From Massospora cicadina (taxonomy: Eukaryota > Entomophthoromycota > Entomophthoromycetes > Entomophthorales > Entomophthoraceae): DNA of 64,000 nt. Below, in pieces: positions 12,467 through 22,027 of this stretch (the first letter of the stretch is position 1; each line of letters starts with the position of its first letter). The stretch lies in assembly GCA_022478985.1 (NCBI GenBank), contig JAKSZP010009196.1, positions 124,001 through 188,000 of the forward strand, given 5' to 3'. A program made the translations under genes and the position numbers. Below the pieces are notes generated by a model. The model had not been told where the DNA came from. It saw only the letters and a list, made by a program, of their open reading frames with translations, and did no database searches.

Positions 12467-13286
12467 ATGGGTGACTTTATCAATAAAAATAATACAACAT
12501 GGGTGAGTGTCACAGCGAGTGGTGCACTTAATGGTGCAACTAAGGGCAAGAAACGCCCTGGAGGGGGACCAGGAACCCAATCCACAAAGAAATTGCAAAC
12601 TCAGACACCATCTGAGTTTATAGTATTCAAAGTAAATCACGTGCAATATATGTACATTAAGTTCAACCAACCCTTATCAAAGGTGGAGCACAGGATCAGA
12701 CTCTTCCTTGGGGATGAGTCACTGACTCTGTGGGAGAAAACATGTGAGGCACAGCCCTCACTTCTCCCTCATGCGGTGTACATAGCCACCAACAACATGG
12801 GCTGTGGCTGGATCAATATTGGTTTCAATACAGCTGATGAAGTTGATGCTGCAGCAAAAGTCTGTGTGGAAATTGCCCTCCCCAAGAGCAAAAAAATTGT
12901 GCACACCGCGCGCACCAGATGGAACAAAGTGAAAACTTTGTTCATCTCTTTTGACTTGCTCCCCACCAACCTTCCTTATAAGGTAATCAAGGAGGAACTC
13001 CACAAAGGTCTCATGACCTACAGAGAAATTCAGCAACTCAAATTACAACGATTTCACCTGATGCCCAACCTGTGCATAGGCAAAGCTATTACCATAATCA
13101 ATCCCTTCCCAGAAGTGGAAGAGAACTTATCCATAATTCCTCGCACAGCAGAATTTCACTTCAAAGATGGGGGCCAGTCAACTGCATTCTGAGTTACACC
13201 AGAACGCGCACTGCCCATTTGCAACCACTGTGGCTCACTGGGCCACAAGGAACATGCATGCCCTGTGAAAGAGGGCTTAATGTAAA
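12467..13286 (+). pseudogene. LINE ORF1 protein, RNA-binding, with CCHC knuckle and one in-frame TGA
   Basis: The ATG at 12467 opens 241 codons, then a TGA at 13190-13192, after which the same frame continues to TAA at 13284-13286 and carries the zinc knuckle CNHCGSLGHKEHAC (CX2CX4HX4C). ORF1 proteins coat the LINE RNA and act as chaperones in the ribonucleoprotein. The N-terminus is rich in G, K, T and S. The middle part, with GWINIGFNTADEVDAAAK, aligns with the ORF1-only elements at 31759-34325 and 61564-63227. The stop just before the knuckle is either a point mutation or, less likely, a recoded stop. Downstream, 13287-13920 has open N-rich stretches that may be the broken ORF1 end or linker. 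Confidence 0.8.
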
Positions 13287-13924
13287 ATGATTATTGTGAG
13301 GAAGCAATGGATGAAGATAATGAAAACTTTACCAAAATGACTGACAGTCACCACCCATTCTGCTGGGGTGAAGATGGACTATACTCCATCATGGACCCAG
13401 TTACAAGCAAACAATGTAAAGTGGCACAAAAAGCCTGCGAGTGAGCAGCAGCTGAAGCAGCGGCACATGCAGAGTCCGCCATTAACCCTGGACAAATTTG
13501 GGAGGATATTTTGGATATTCACCAAACCAACCAATCAGAACAATATGCCCAGGTCAAAATTTTTTCCACAGTAACCTGACTGAGTCACAAAGCGACATCA
13601 GTCATGCACATATTGAGGAACAATGCAACCGCAATTTAGACAAAAATGCAGTGCACAATTCACCAAAGTCAAACCTTAAAAATATAAAATACAATCAACA
13701 TTCTGCATCAAATCAACATGAGACCTGTGTGGGAAAAGTTGATGCAAATGCAAAAAACTGCAATTTCATTGAATCATTGGGTCAGATCAAGGAAACCAAC
13801 AATGGCAGTGAAAGAGTTGGGGTTACAGATGTGGAGCATGGCCAAAATGAGCTGCAGTGGGATAGGGCCAGAGGGCCCTCCCAACTGCTCCTGAGGCGCC
13901 GCGGGCACCTCAGTGTCAATAGGG

Positions 13925-16900
13925 ATGCTAAACATTGCAGGAGCCAGGGCTCATACATCCCAGGCCAAAAAGCTGGAATTCCTGTGAAACCCTCTTGTAG
14001 ACATCTTGGCCATCCAAGAAACCCACTGTCTACAAGGGGAAGAAGGATCCTGGTCAACCAGGGTTGCACCATCACAATCAGTATGGATGTCTCACTGTGG
14101 GGTGATTGTCCAAAACAACAAAAAACTTAAAATTACAAATTCATCATCACACTTGCATGGTTGAGTTCTGGTAGCAACAATCACATGCCAAGAGGAAATA
14201 ATTTTGATAGCATGTATATATGCACCGTGCACTGCAACCAAGAGAAAACAATTTTTTGAAAATATTTTCCCTCCCACCAGATACCATTATGTTAGGTGAT
14301 TTCAACTTCTGGGATAACCCCAATATGGATCAATGGCCTAATCCCAGGGGATACCCACCTGGACACATTGAATTCTGCACAATTAAGCATCTCTTGACTT
14401 ACAGGATGCTCTTCCCCCCAGTTCACCACTCCTTCCCCACATGACGTGGCCCAACATATGCGAGGGAGCAATTATATCAATGAGTTGCATTGACCACATC
14501 CTTGTCCCACAATCCCACCGCTCAAGAATCTCCAAATTTATAACAAAAAAGATCAATTTTTCTGATCACCAATTGGTTACAGTGCAGTTAGTGCCAACCC
14601 AATCCCACACACAGGTGTCACCTTGGAGAAAGCTTCACCTGGAAAATATAAAATTGCCTGAGATATCTGAATGGGTTGAAAACAAGGCTATGAACCCAGA
14701 ATTCACAGCCCCATTCACTTCAGATCCCATCAGAACATGGAAAAATTTCAAGAAAGATTTAATCAACAAAACCTGACATATTGCATCACATAAGTACATT
14801 GCAGACATGGCCTCAATCAAGTGTACCTTGGCGGAACTAGACCACCTGGAAATAAAGACTCCAAGGTCTGGCTATAGCCCCAACTGGGGATGCAAATGGG
14901 CAGAAATTTCTGCCCAACTTAACAATCTCATCTTTGAACACCAACACAGAATCAAAGTATTGAACAAAGGTAAGTTCATAAAGGAAGGTGAAACCTGTTT
15001 GACATACTTTTTCCACCAATTCCACTCCTGCAGAAACCAGCCTGCATGCACACAGGTCTGCAAGACCAATGGCACCATGGCAACTGACCCTGGGGAGGTC
15101 AAAGCGGAAGTACACCACTATTACACTGAATTATATTGTGAAATGCCAACAGATTCACAAAAAATTAAAGAATTTATACAAACTGCCAAGATACAAAGTA
15201 CATCACCAAATTAAAATAAACTATCCTTTATTACATGGGAGGAGCTTTGGGAGACAATTCACAGTGCACCACGTAGGAAATGCCCAGGGCCTGATGGGAT
15301 ACCCTATGAATTTTACAAAAAATATTTTCAACAAATTGCCCCCTCCTATTGGCATCTATGAACCAGAGCTTATTAGAAACACGCTTATTACCAGGAGGCC
15401 ATGAATCCTACATTATAACCTTGTATTAAAAGGGTGACAAGTTGGACCTGGCCAACTGGCGCCCAATTGCACTCTCTAACACTGACACAAAAATTCTAAC
15501 AAAAATTTTAGCAGCTAGATTAGGCGCAATTGTATCTGACGTCCTATCACTCAACCAGTTTAGGTTTATACCAGGGCATCCAATCTGGAACAACATTCAC
15601 CCTGTTGCAAAAATTTGCCAATCCAAAGCAACTGGTGCCCTGGTCTTCTTAGATCAGGAAAAGGCGTATGACCGTGTTAGCTGGCCATGCCTAAAAGAAT
15701 GTCTACATGCCTTCAAACCCCCACCAAGATTCATAAAATGGGCGATGCTCCTAACAGAATCTGCAACCATGGCTGTATGTGGCCCTGGATTCCTAACAAA
15801 CAAGATTAAACCACACAGAGGGCTCAAACAAAGGGGATCCCCTCAGCCCACTACTATACAATTTCAGCTTTGACCCACTCCTCCGAGTAACTGACTCACA
15901 TCTCATGGGGATAACCGCACAAGGACAACCAACAGTCAAGATACTGGCTTTTGCAGATGACTGCGTATCAGGTATAGCAAACAATGAAGATGCCCAACAG
16001 CTGGAACGCACTTTAGAGAAATACTCCAAGGTGAGCAATGCATTGCTCAACAAAAGAAAGACAGAAATCATCCTCTTAGGCAAATACACAAACAATTGGG
16101 CCACAACATCAGAACCTCATACCAACACACAAAGAAAGAACCCAATAATTTTACCCTTTGCAACACCTCCCACCACCACTCCTGTCCAACACCTTGGAAT
16201 CTAGATAGAATCAGGGGGATATGCTAATGAGACAATGGAAAGTAACCTGTTTCAATGGGTATCCAAATGCGTCACCTCCCTCAAGGGAAGAACCCCAGGA
16301 TTAACAGGATAAGTTACAGTTGCTAACTTGCTCATCCTCCCAATAATATGGTACCAGGCCCACATGATTGCCTTCTCACCTACCTTTATAACCTCAATCC
16401 ACACGCTTATCCAGGGCTGGCTGTGGCCTGGCTCTCACCCTCCTATATGGATGGAAACACTATTTGACCCACACTCAAGCGGAGGCATGGGACTAATAGA
16501 TTTTGAGAGCCACGCCAATCACATCCTAGGTACCTGTATAAAGGAAGTCCTTGCTCCAGACCTCCCACAACAACATTGATCCAGAGCAGCAAGGACTAAC
16601 TTTACACAGGCGCTCAAATTAACTAACCCACATAGTCCACCCAGACTACTTTCATACCTTGCTAAGCACCCTACTGCAACAGGTCTGCATGGAACCTCCC
16701 CTCATTTCAAACATATCCTCCAAACTATCCACCGTATGGGATGGACCATAGAGAATATGGGTACTATACAGGGAAGGGGATGACCCAGCCCCCAATTCAA
16801 ATTAAGAAACCCAGAAAACCATCCCCAGAGAGATATGCTTGCAACAACCCCAAGCATAGCTAGAATAGAATACCTAGATATGTTGGACATTCCCTATAAT

Positions 16901-17140
16901 TTAACCACACAGAAGGCAATATAGAAAATGACTCACCACCCACTCCTACAGCTGAGGATAAGAGCAAATTCCTGGCACTGTCTGAGAAGGACCTATAGGA
17001 TGGCAGACTGTTCCAACTCCCTCCACAAAACATGTGCAGTATGTGGAGGGGAGGGATCCCTATATCACCGCATAGAAACATGCCCCCCAACCAAAGCCAT
17101 ATGGCAGGAAGTTGCACGCCTGCTTAAGATCCAAAATGAA
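13925..17140 (+). pseudogene. LINE ORF2: APE endonuclease, reverse transcriptase, C-terminal CCHC
   Basis: The endonuclease starts near 13925. DILAIQETH (about 13999), ACIYAPC, LGDFNFWD (about 14292) and later IDHILVP with FSDHQLV match the catalytic parts of APE-type nucleases. The RT follows: KCPGPDGIPYEFY (about 15280), NWRPIALSNTDTKIL (about 15450), LDQEKAYDRVSW (about 15645), then the active-site AFADD (about 15948), intact. A C-terminal knuckle CX2CX7HX4C (CAVCGGEGSLYHRIETC) is at about 17035-17085. The reading frame is broken in several places. One is clear: an extra A at about 15830 shifts GLKQ out of frame with GDPLSPLLYNF. The layout matches L1 and Tad1 ORF2. Confidence 0.88.
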
Positions 17141-17399
17141 TAAGAATTCTTGATATCAAAAAGCATCTTCGTGCTCCAGATTGAGTCACCAATCCCATCT
17201 ACCCTCCATTCCCTAATAATACTCATTGCAATGTGGACAATCCACACAATTGCATTAGATGCATTCAAGGGCATGGTCCCAACCATTCATGGGGTTACTA
17301 ACAGATTCCATGTCCACTTACTGGAGCACTTCCAAGCCTGGCTCTATGGATATATGAGACCAAGGCAAAAAGTGCTCATAGAATCATAGTTCCCACTCT

Positions 17400-17620
17400 G
17401 GTTCCTTCACACAGACCCTTTCCTTCACACCTGTTCCATAGCAGGGGAAACCCCCTCAGAGTAGTGCACCAACCCCCCCATACCTGACAGTCCCGCTGGC
17501 AACAGGGGTAACTTGAGTACCCTGGGGAGCCCAATTTTATATTTGTTGGTTATTTTCTTAGTTTTATGTATATTCAGTAATGTCCATCCCCTGGTCAGCT
17601 TATCTCAGTTAAATAAAAAC
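17400..17620 (+). other. LINE 3' UTR and A-rich tail
   Basis: Non-coding 3' end of the LINE. The last 55 bp (about 17566-17620) resemble 34634-34683 of the ORF1-only element (shared blocks TCAGTA-TGT, CTGGT, CAGTTAAATAAAAA). This would be the region the RT recognises on the RNA. Confidence 0.7.
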
Positions 17621-17633
17621 AAAAAATTGCTTT
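17621..17633 (+). repeat. 3' target-site duplication of the LINE
   Basis: AAAAAATTGCTTT, identical to 12375-12387. Confidence 0.85.
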
Positions 17634-18184
17634 ATGCCTAAGATTTTATAGCTGATTTCATCTATTATCTCTCATGATGATTATAAATATAAAAAACTAT
17701 TTTTCTGTATTAGCTATACTTTTTGGGATACAGCATTACTTACTAATAAGCACTTTCACTACAAAGTATTTTTAGTCATGGTTAAGTGAAGGTTATACAT
17801 GTGTTAGTTTCTCACTATTTTCCCTTCTTCTTCTATATACATTAATCAGCTGACTGCAGGCTTTATTAAGATATAACTTTTATTTATATAATATTGTGTT
17901 TGCATCCCACATAACATCTAAGTTCTGTTTTTGTAGTTATATTGAAAAGAAAGAAACATATTACAGTCAAATGAGCTGTGTTTAAAAAAGTAATATTACT
18001 GGGTAAAAGAGAGTGGCCTACAAGGGATAGAATAGTTGTTGGTGAAAAAAACATTATTCATGAACCCCTAGTTAGATGAAACAAAATCTTGCCTCCCCTG
18101 CATATAAAGCTTGGTTTTACGAAACAAAATTGTGAAGGTTCTTGATCAGGATAGTTTATGCTTTGCATATATTTTTCAAACGAT
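17634..18184. other. AT-rich spacer
   Basis: No gene, RNA or repeat seen. It separates the LINE from the pseudogene at 18185. Confidence 0.5.
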
Positions 18185-18650
18185 GCCTGGGCTAAGTACA
18201 GAAAAACTTAAAGTTGGAATTTTTGATAGCCCTCAAATCAGACAGTTTATAAATGATCCTCATTTTTAGATTCTGTAAATGAGGCAGAGTGAAAAACATG
18301 GCCGTTATTTGTCTTGGTTGTCAGAAACTTTGGGCAACCACAAAGCTGAAAACTATGAAGAACTAGTTAACAGTATGCTCAACAATTTCAGAGACATTTG
18401 ATGTAACATGAGCATAAAGGTTCATTTCTTACACAGCCACTTGGACCGTTTCCCTGAAAGTCTAGGCGATACCAGTTAAGAACCGGTGAGAAATTTCACC
18501 AGGATACTAAAATGATGGAGGACCGCTACATAGGAAGATGTGATGCTCATATGATGGCAGATTACTACTGGAACTTGCAATGAGACTGTCGAAACAAAGT
18601 TCATTTAAGAATGTCACAAAGAAGCTTCCGGAGTGCAAAATAATTTCTAC
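18185..18650 (+). pseudogene. Transposon-derived protein with HLDxFPExLGD and GEkFHQD motifs
   Basis: Read across two or three frames, the plus strand gives KVGIFDSPQIRQFINDPHF, then LGNHKAENYEELVNSML, VHFLHSHLDRFPESLGD and finally GEKFHQDTKMMEDRY and MADYYWNL. From memory, this order of motifs is that of an uncharacterised protein type repeated many times in arthropod and some other invertebrate genomes, usually described as transposon-associated. Its biochemical role is not known to me. The copy has stops after DPHF and after NNFRDI and at least one frameshift near 18478. It lies 530 bp upstream of RPS16 on the same strand, with no sign of fusion. It could be a transferred or anciently inherited transposon. 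Confidence 0.7.
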
Positions 18651-19177
18651 TTGTTTTTTCTTTTTATTATTTTGAACATCAATTGTTGTTTTAACTACTT
18701 TAGGGATAATGATATTTTACTATGGGGGTTTCGAGTTAATAAATTAAATTAGAAATTAAAATTGGGCTGTCTTTTAAATTTATCACCCTTAACCTTAGGC
18801 CTAATTTAAATGGGATAGCGTAAATCACGCTATTGTGAGTTTTTACAAAGAGCTCATAGGCTAAAACTAAGGTCAAATTTAAATTCAACATATCAAATAC
18901 ACGCAAAATCAGCTGAAAAAGCCCCGGCACCAAAACGTGTTGTACTGTGCAATCGATAAAAATCGCCTGGTCTAACGAGTCTGATAAATTTGACCTCTGA
19001 GCCTCGTCATAACTGATGAGTTGTATTCAATGAATTATGAACCCGAGCAATGCTGGGTAAATCGGGTAGTTTAAATCTAAAAACCTACTTCCGAAAAGAT
19101 CACTTAGCAAATCAATCTTAAATCAACCTTTAGTTAAGCCTTGTTCCTTCTTTAGAACATAATTTCAAATACTTGTC
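18651..19177 (+). promoter_or_regulatory. RPS16 upstream region
   Basis: This 527-bp gap should hold the RPS16 promoter and 5' UTR. I see a perfect 7-bp hairpin ATAGCGT-aaatc-ACGCTAT at 18815-18833 and a second inverted pair ACCCGA...TCGGGT at about 19040-19066, and pyrimidine-rich CTTGTTCCTTCTTTAG just before the start. That last element could be a 3' splice site, so a further 5' exon in the leader is possible. No TATA box is obvious. The assignment rests on position. Confidence 0.4.
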
Positions 19178-19713
19178 ATGGAAGCTGTACAGTGCTTTGG
19201 CCGTAAGGTAGAGTACTCTAATATGAGCTAATCTAAATTAAGTAGAAATTTGCAACTGCTGTTGCCCACTGCAAACGTGGCAATGGTATGATCCGTGTGA
19301 ATGGATTTCCTCTTGAACTTTTGGCTCCTGAAATTTTAAGATTTAAGGTTTATGAGGCTATTTTGGTTGTCGGAAAGGAGCGATTTGAAAACTTAGACAT
19401 TCGCATCCGCGTTAGCGGTGGTGGTCACACTTCTCAGATTTATGCCATCCGCCAGGCTCTTGCTAAAGCTCTTGTAGCTTTTTATCAAAAATGTATTTAT
19501 ATATATTATATATTTTTAATTTTGTTAGTTGTAGATGAAGCTTCTAAAAAGGAGATCAGAGACCTTTTCATTAAGTATGACCGTACTTTACTTGTTGCTG
19601 ATCCTCGTCGCATGGAACCCAAGAAATTCGGTGGTCCAGGTGCCCGTGCAAGGTAATATGAGCTTACCTTTTTTATATTGAAAAATTTTTAGATATCGAA
19701 ATCTTACCGTTGA
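19178..19713 (+). CDS. RPS16: Cytosolic 40S ribosomal protein S16 (uS9), four exons, C-terminal lesion
   Basis: uS9 is part of the small-subunit head; its C-terminal tail reaches the P-site tRNA. Exons: 19178-19207, 19246-19492, 19529-19652 and 19693-19713. Introns are 38, 36 and 40 nt, all GT-AG. Exon 1 gives [10 protein letters not shown]; exon 2 continues [20 protein letters not shown] and ends [13 protein letters not shown]; exon 3 starts [11 protein letters not shown] and ends [11 protein letters not shown]. About 140 residues, normal for the family. After the last intron the conserved end YQKSYR-stop needs one more base: the DNA reads TAT CG AAA TCT TAC CGT TGA, so one base of the Gln codon is missing. 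Without correction the frame runs to TAA at 19790. Intron 2 has no in-frame stop and is a multiple of 3, so the gene can look intronless there. The gene is real; the last codons may be a sequence error or a recent mutation. Confidence 0.92.
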
Positions 19714-20504
19714 ATGTACCAAAAAACATGATATTGACTTAAAATTAAAGGCAATTTATCTTTTGTGGATCTGCATCCTTCTCTACAAATAATTTAATTT
19801 AGAAAATATTGTCTAGCATTTTATGTTTTTGTAACAACCAGTTTAGGCTTGTGCAAGCAGTATCTAGTTCTATAGATGTTAATAAGGTTTCACGCTTTAA
19901 ATCGTGTTTATTGCTATCACAATAAACATTAAGTTTCTTAATATAGACATAAAAATTGCTTGTTAATTAGAAAATTACGTGTCAGATAACTTAACAGAAT
20001 GTTTATCTGGGTTTTAATACTTTAATTTAAAATATAGTTTTTAAATATAAACAAGTAAAATCCAGGAGCTAGATAAAACTGTTAGTTTTTTAATTAGCAT
20101 TATATATTTTTTGTGAATACTCACTAAGTGCATGAAAAATCATAATACATTATTTAATGCGGTAAGTAGACTTGCTTAATTCTAGAAATAGATTGTTATA
20201 TTAGTAGTAATTAATTTAATAAGAATAATTGATATAATCTACGATCTATTTAAATCGTATGAACTAAAAATTTAACAAGCGTTTGTATTTTAAACAAAAA
20301 GTTGGTTGTAAACAAGCTTTAATCATACCCTTTGTGTATAGTATAAGTAAGGATTTATATTTCTAAAAAATTCAAAATATGTGATAAAACAGTATATATG
20401 CAATTTGACTAATATAGCTCTTGAGAATATTTATGTGCTTTTTCATCTGCTAATAAATTTCGTTATACAGATTTAATGAAATATATATATATAGAGAGAT
20501 ATGT
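19714..20504. other. AT-rich intergenic DNA downstream of RPS16
   Basis: RPS16 3' UTR and spacer. No gene or structured RNA recognised. Confidence 0.5.
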
Positions 20505-20545
20505 AGAGGACCCCCTTTTTAGGTTGGACACCACTAGTACTAAAA
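20505..20545 (+). mobile_element. Short 3'-end copy of the CTAGTGCTAAAAA retroposon family
   Basis: GAGGACCCCC...AGGTTGGACACCACTAGTACTAAAAA matches the last 40 bp of the family whose long copies are at 55727-57598 and 61438-63324, here on the plus strand. The surroundings are AT repeats (ATATAT), so I cannot define a convincing TSD. Confidence 0.6.
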
Positions 20546-21973
20546 AGAAAAGTATATTTAGAAATTTTATATATATACAGTCTCTTAGATCTAACTGTCT
20601 TTATTCTGAGGTTGAATTTTTGGCTTAGATTATAGCTTGCTATATTTAATTGGTTGTACCTGTAATTAAATAAATTACTAAAAATATTGCTATTTTTATT
20701 GTAAGATGCCCCAGTTGGTAAGACGCTGCCTATCATTTGCCCCTCTGGCCCTGAATATTGTTACTCTCATTTTAAGTACTAGATGTTTATAAACTAACAG
20801 GGGATAAAGTCTTAATAAATAAGGTCAGATTTCAAGATAAAACTAGAATAAATTATATCCATCTACCATTGTATCATGCTAAATAAATAATTTAGATGAA
20901 CATAATGCTGTAAAAGCAGATATGGTGTAAATATATAACTTAGGTGTAGTATGTTTGGCCAAACATTTTTTAAAAAATATTATGAGGATAGAGTTTTAAA
21001 AATAGGTTAATTAATCAAGAAACTATATAACATTTACAGCTCTAAGTCACTTTACAGTAATTTAGATATATATACAATGTAAACAACTATGAAAATAATT
21101 TAATCAAAGATAGTCTTCAAATCAGGGTTATATAAGGTAGTTTTATTAGCATTGAACGTTGTATGGTTAGCAAAGAAAAAGGTTGAAGTTTGCTGGAGCT
21201 ATGCTTGAAGTAAAGAAAACTTTTATGATAGTTCTTTAGAAAAATTTTAGGTGTATGTATAAATTAGTCAGAATGAAAGCAGATAGTTAACTTATTCCTT
21301 GTCAAGGTAACTTATTATGCTATGAAAGCTAGCATCAGAGCTCCAGATATTCTAAGCTATAAAGCTCTTAAAGGACAATGACCAGTTCTTGTAAAGATCT
21401 GAACAAAGAGAATTCAAGAAAATTTATTCTTTGGGCTACTTTTCACTAGTTTATAAAATATAATATTATGTTTGAAATATTAATGTTTTATCAAACTATT
21501 AATATGCACATTCCTTTCAAATCTATACCTACTATTAAAAATTTCCTGATAGTTTTGCTCCTGAATGATATCTGAAAATTAACACTCTAATGGCAATTAA
21601 AATATACTTTTTTGTATTATTTTAATTCATTCTTAATATGTAAAAAGAAGTATAAATCCTGATCCTTATAACTAAAAGCATCAAAGACTACCCTCCCTAA
21701 GTCTTTGCCATCCTCTACCTATGATCTTTATTAAGCATTCACAACACTCTATATAATATCTCTCAGATTAGTACTGCAATCATATGCTTTACTTAAAGTA
21801 TCAGTTAAGCATAAACCTGGCATATATAAATTAATGTATATAATATTAACTTTCCCTACCAATATGTTCATTTTTAAAGCATTTTCTATTATGTAAGTAT
21901 CAACTTTGTTTCTGAGTGAGCAGATAGACTAACAATTCAAATATATCCTTATTGTATCAATTCTTTAGGAATT
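20546..21973. other. AT-rich spacer
   Basis: No gene seen. Confidence 0.5.
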
Positions 21974-22027
21974 AATAGGCCCAAGAATCAGACCATCTAG
22001 TACTAAAAAAAAATAGGCCCAAGAATC
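21974..22027 (+). mobile_element. Micro-insert of a retroposon tail with 16-bp TSD
   Basis: AATAGGCCCAAGAATC occurs at 21974-21989 and 22012-22027. The 22 bp between them (21990-22011) read AGACCATCTAGTACT followed by seven A. Same arrangement as at 3904-3955. Confidence 0.8.

Larger units (their letters stand above)
12388..17620 (+). mobile_element. Full-length L1/Tad-type LINE (5.2 kb)
   Basis: A complete non-LTR retrotransposon bounded by a perfect 13-bp TSD. Order: a 5' UTR of about 79 nt, ORF1 with a CCHC knuckle, ORF2 with an APE-type endonuclease, reverse transcriptase and a C-terminal CCHC, then a 3' UTR ending CAGTTAAATAAAAAC. The perfect TSD suggests a fairly recent insertion, but both ORFs carry stops and frameshifts, so this copy cannot move by itself now. 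It copies its RNA at a nicked chromosomal target. The same 3' tail ends the ORF1-only element at 31688-34683. Confidence 0.9.

Noticed and set aside
12758..13036. Minus-strand open frames inside LINE ORF1
   Set aside because: They lie opposite a well-supported ORF1 and have no motif; treated as shadows.
18815..18833. Perfect 7-bp hairpin upstream of RPS16 as a regulatory RNA
   Set aside because: A short stem like this is expected by chance in several kilobases; no second line of evidence.
20700..20760. tRNA-like stretch near CCAGTTGGTAAGACGCTG
   Set aside because: No B box or cloverleaf could be drawn.
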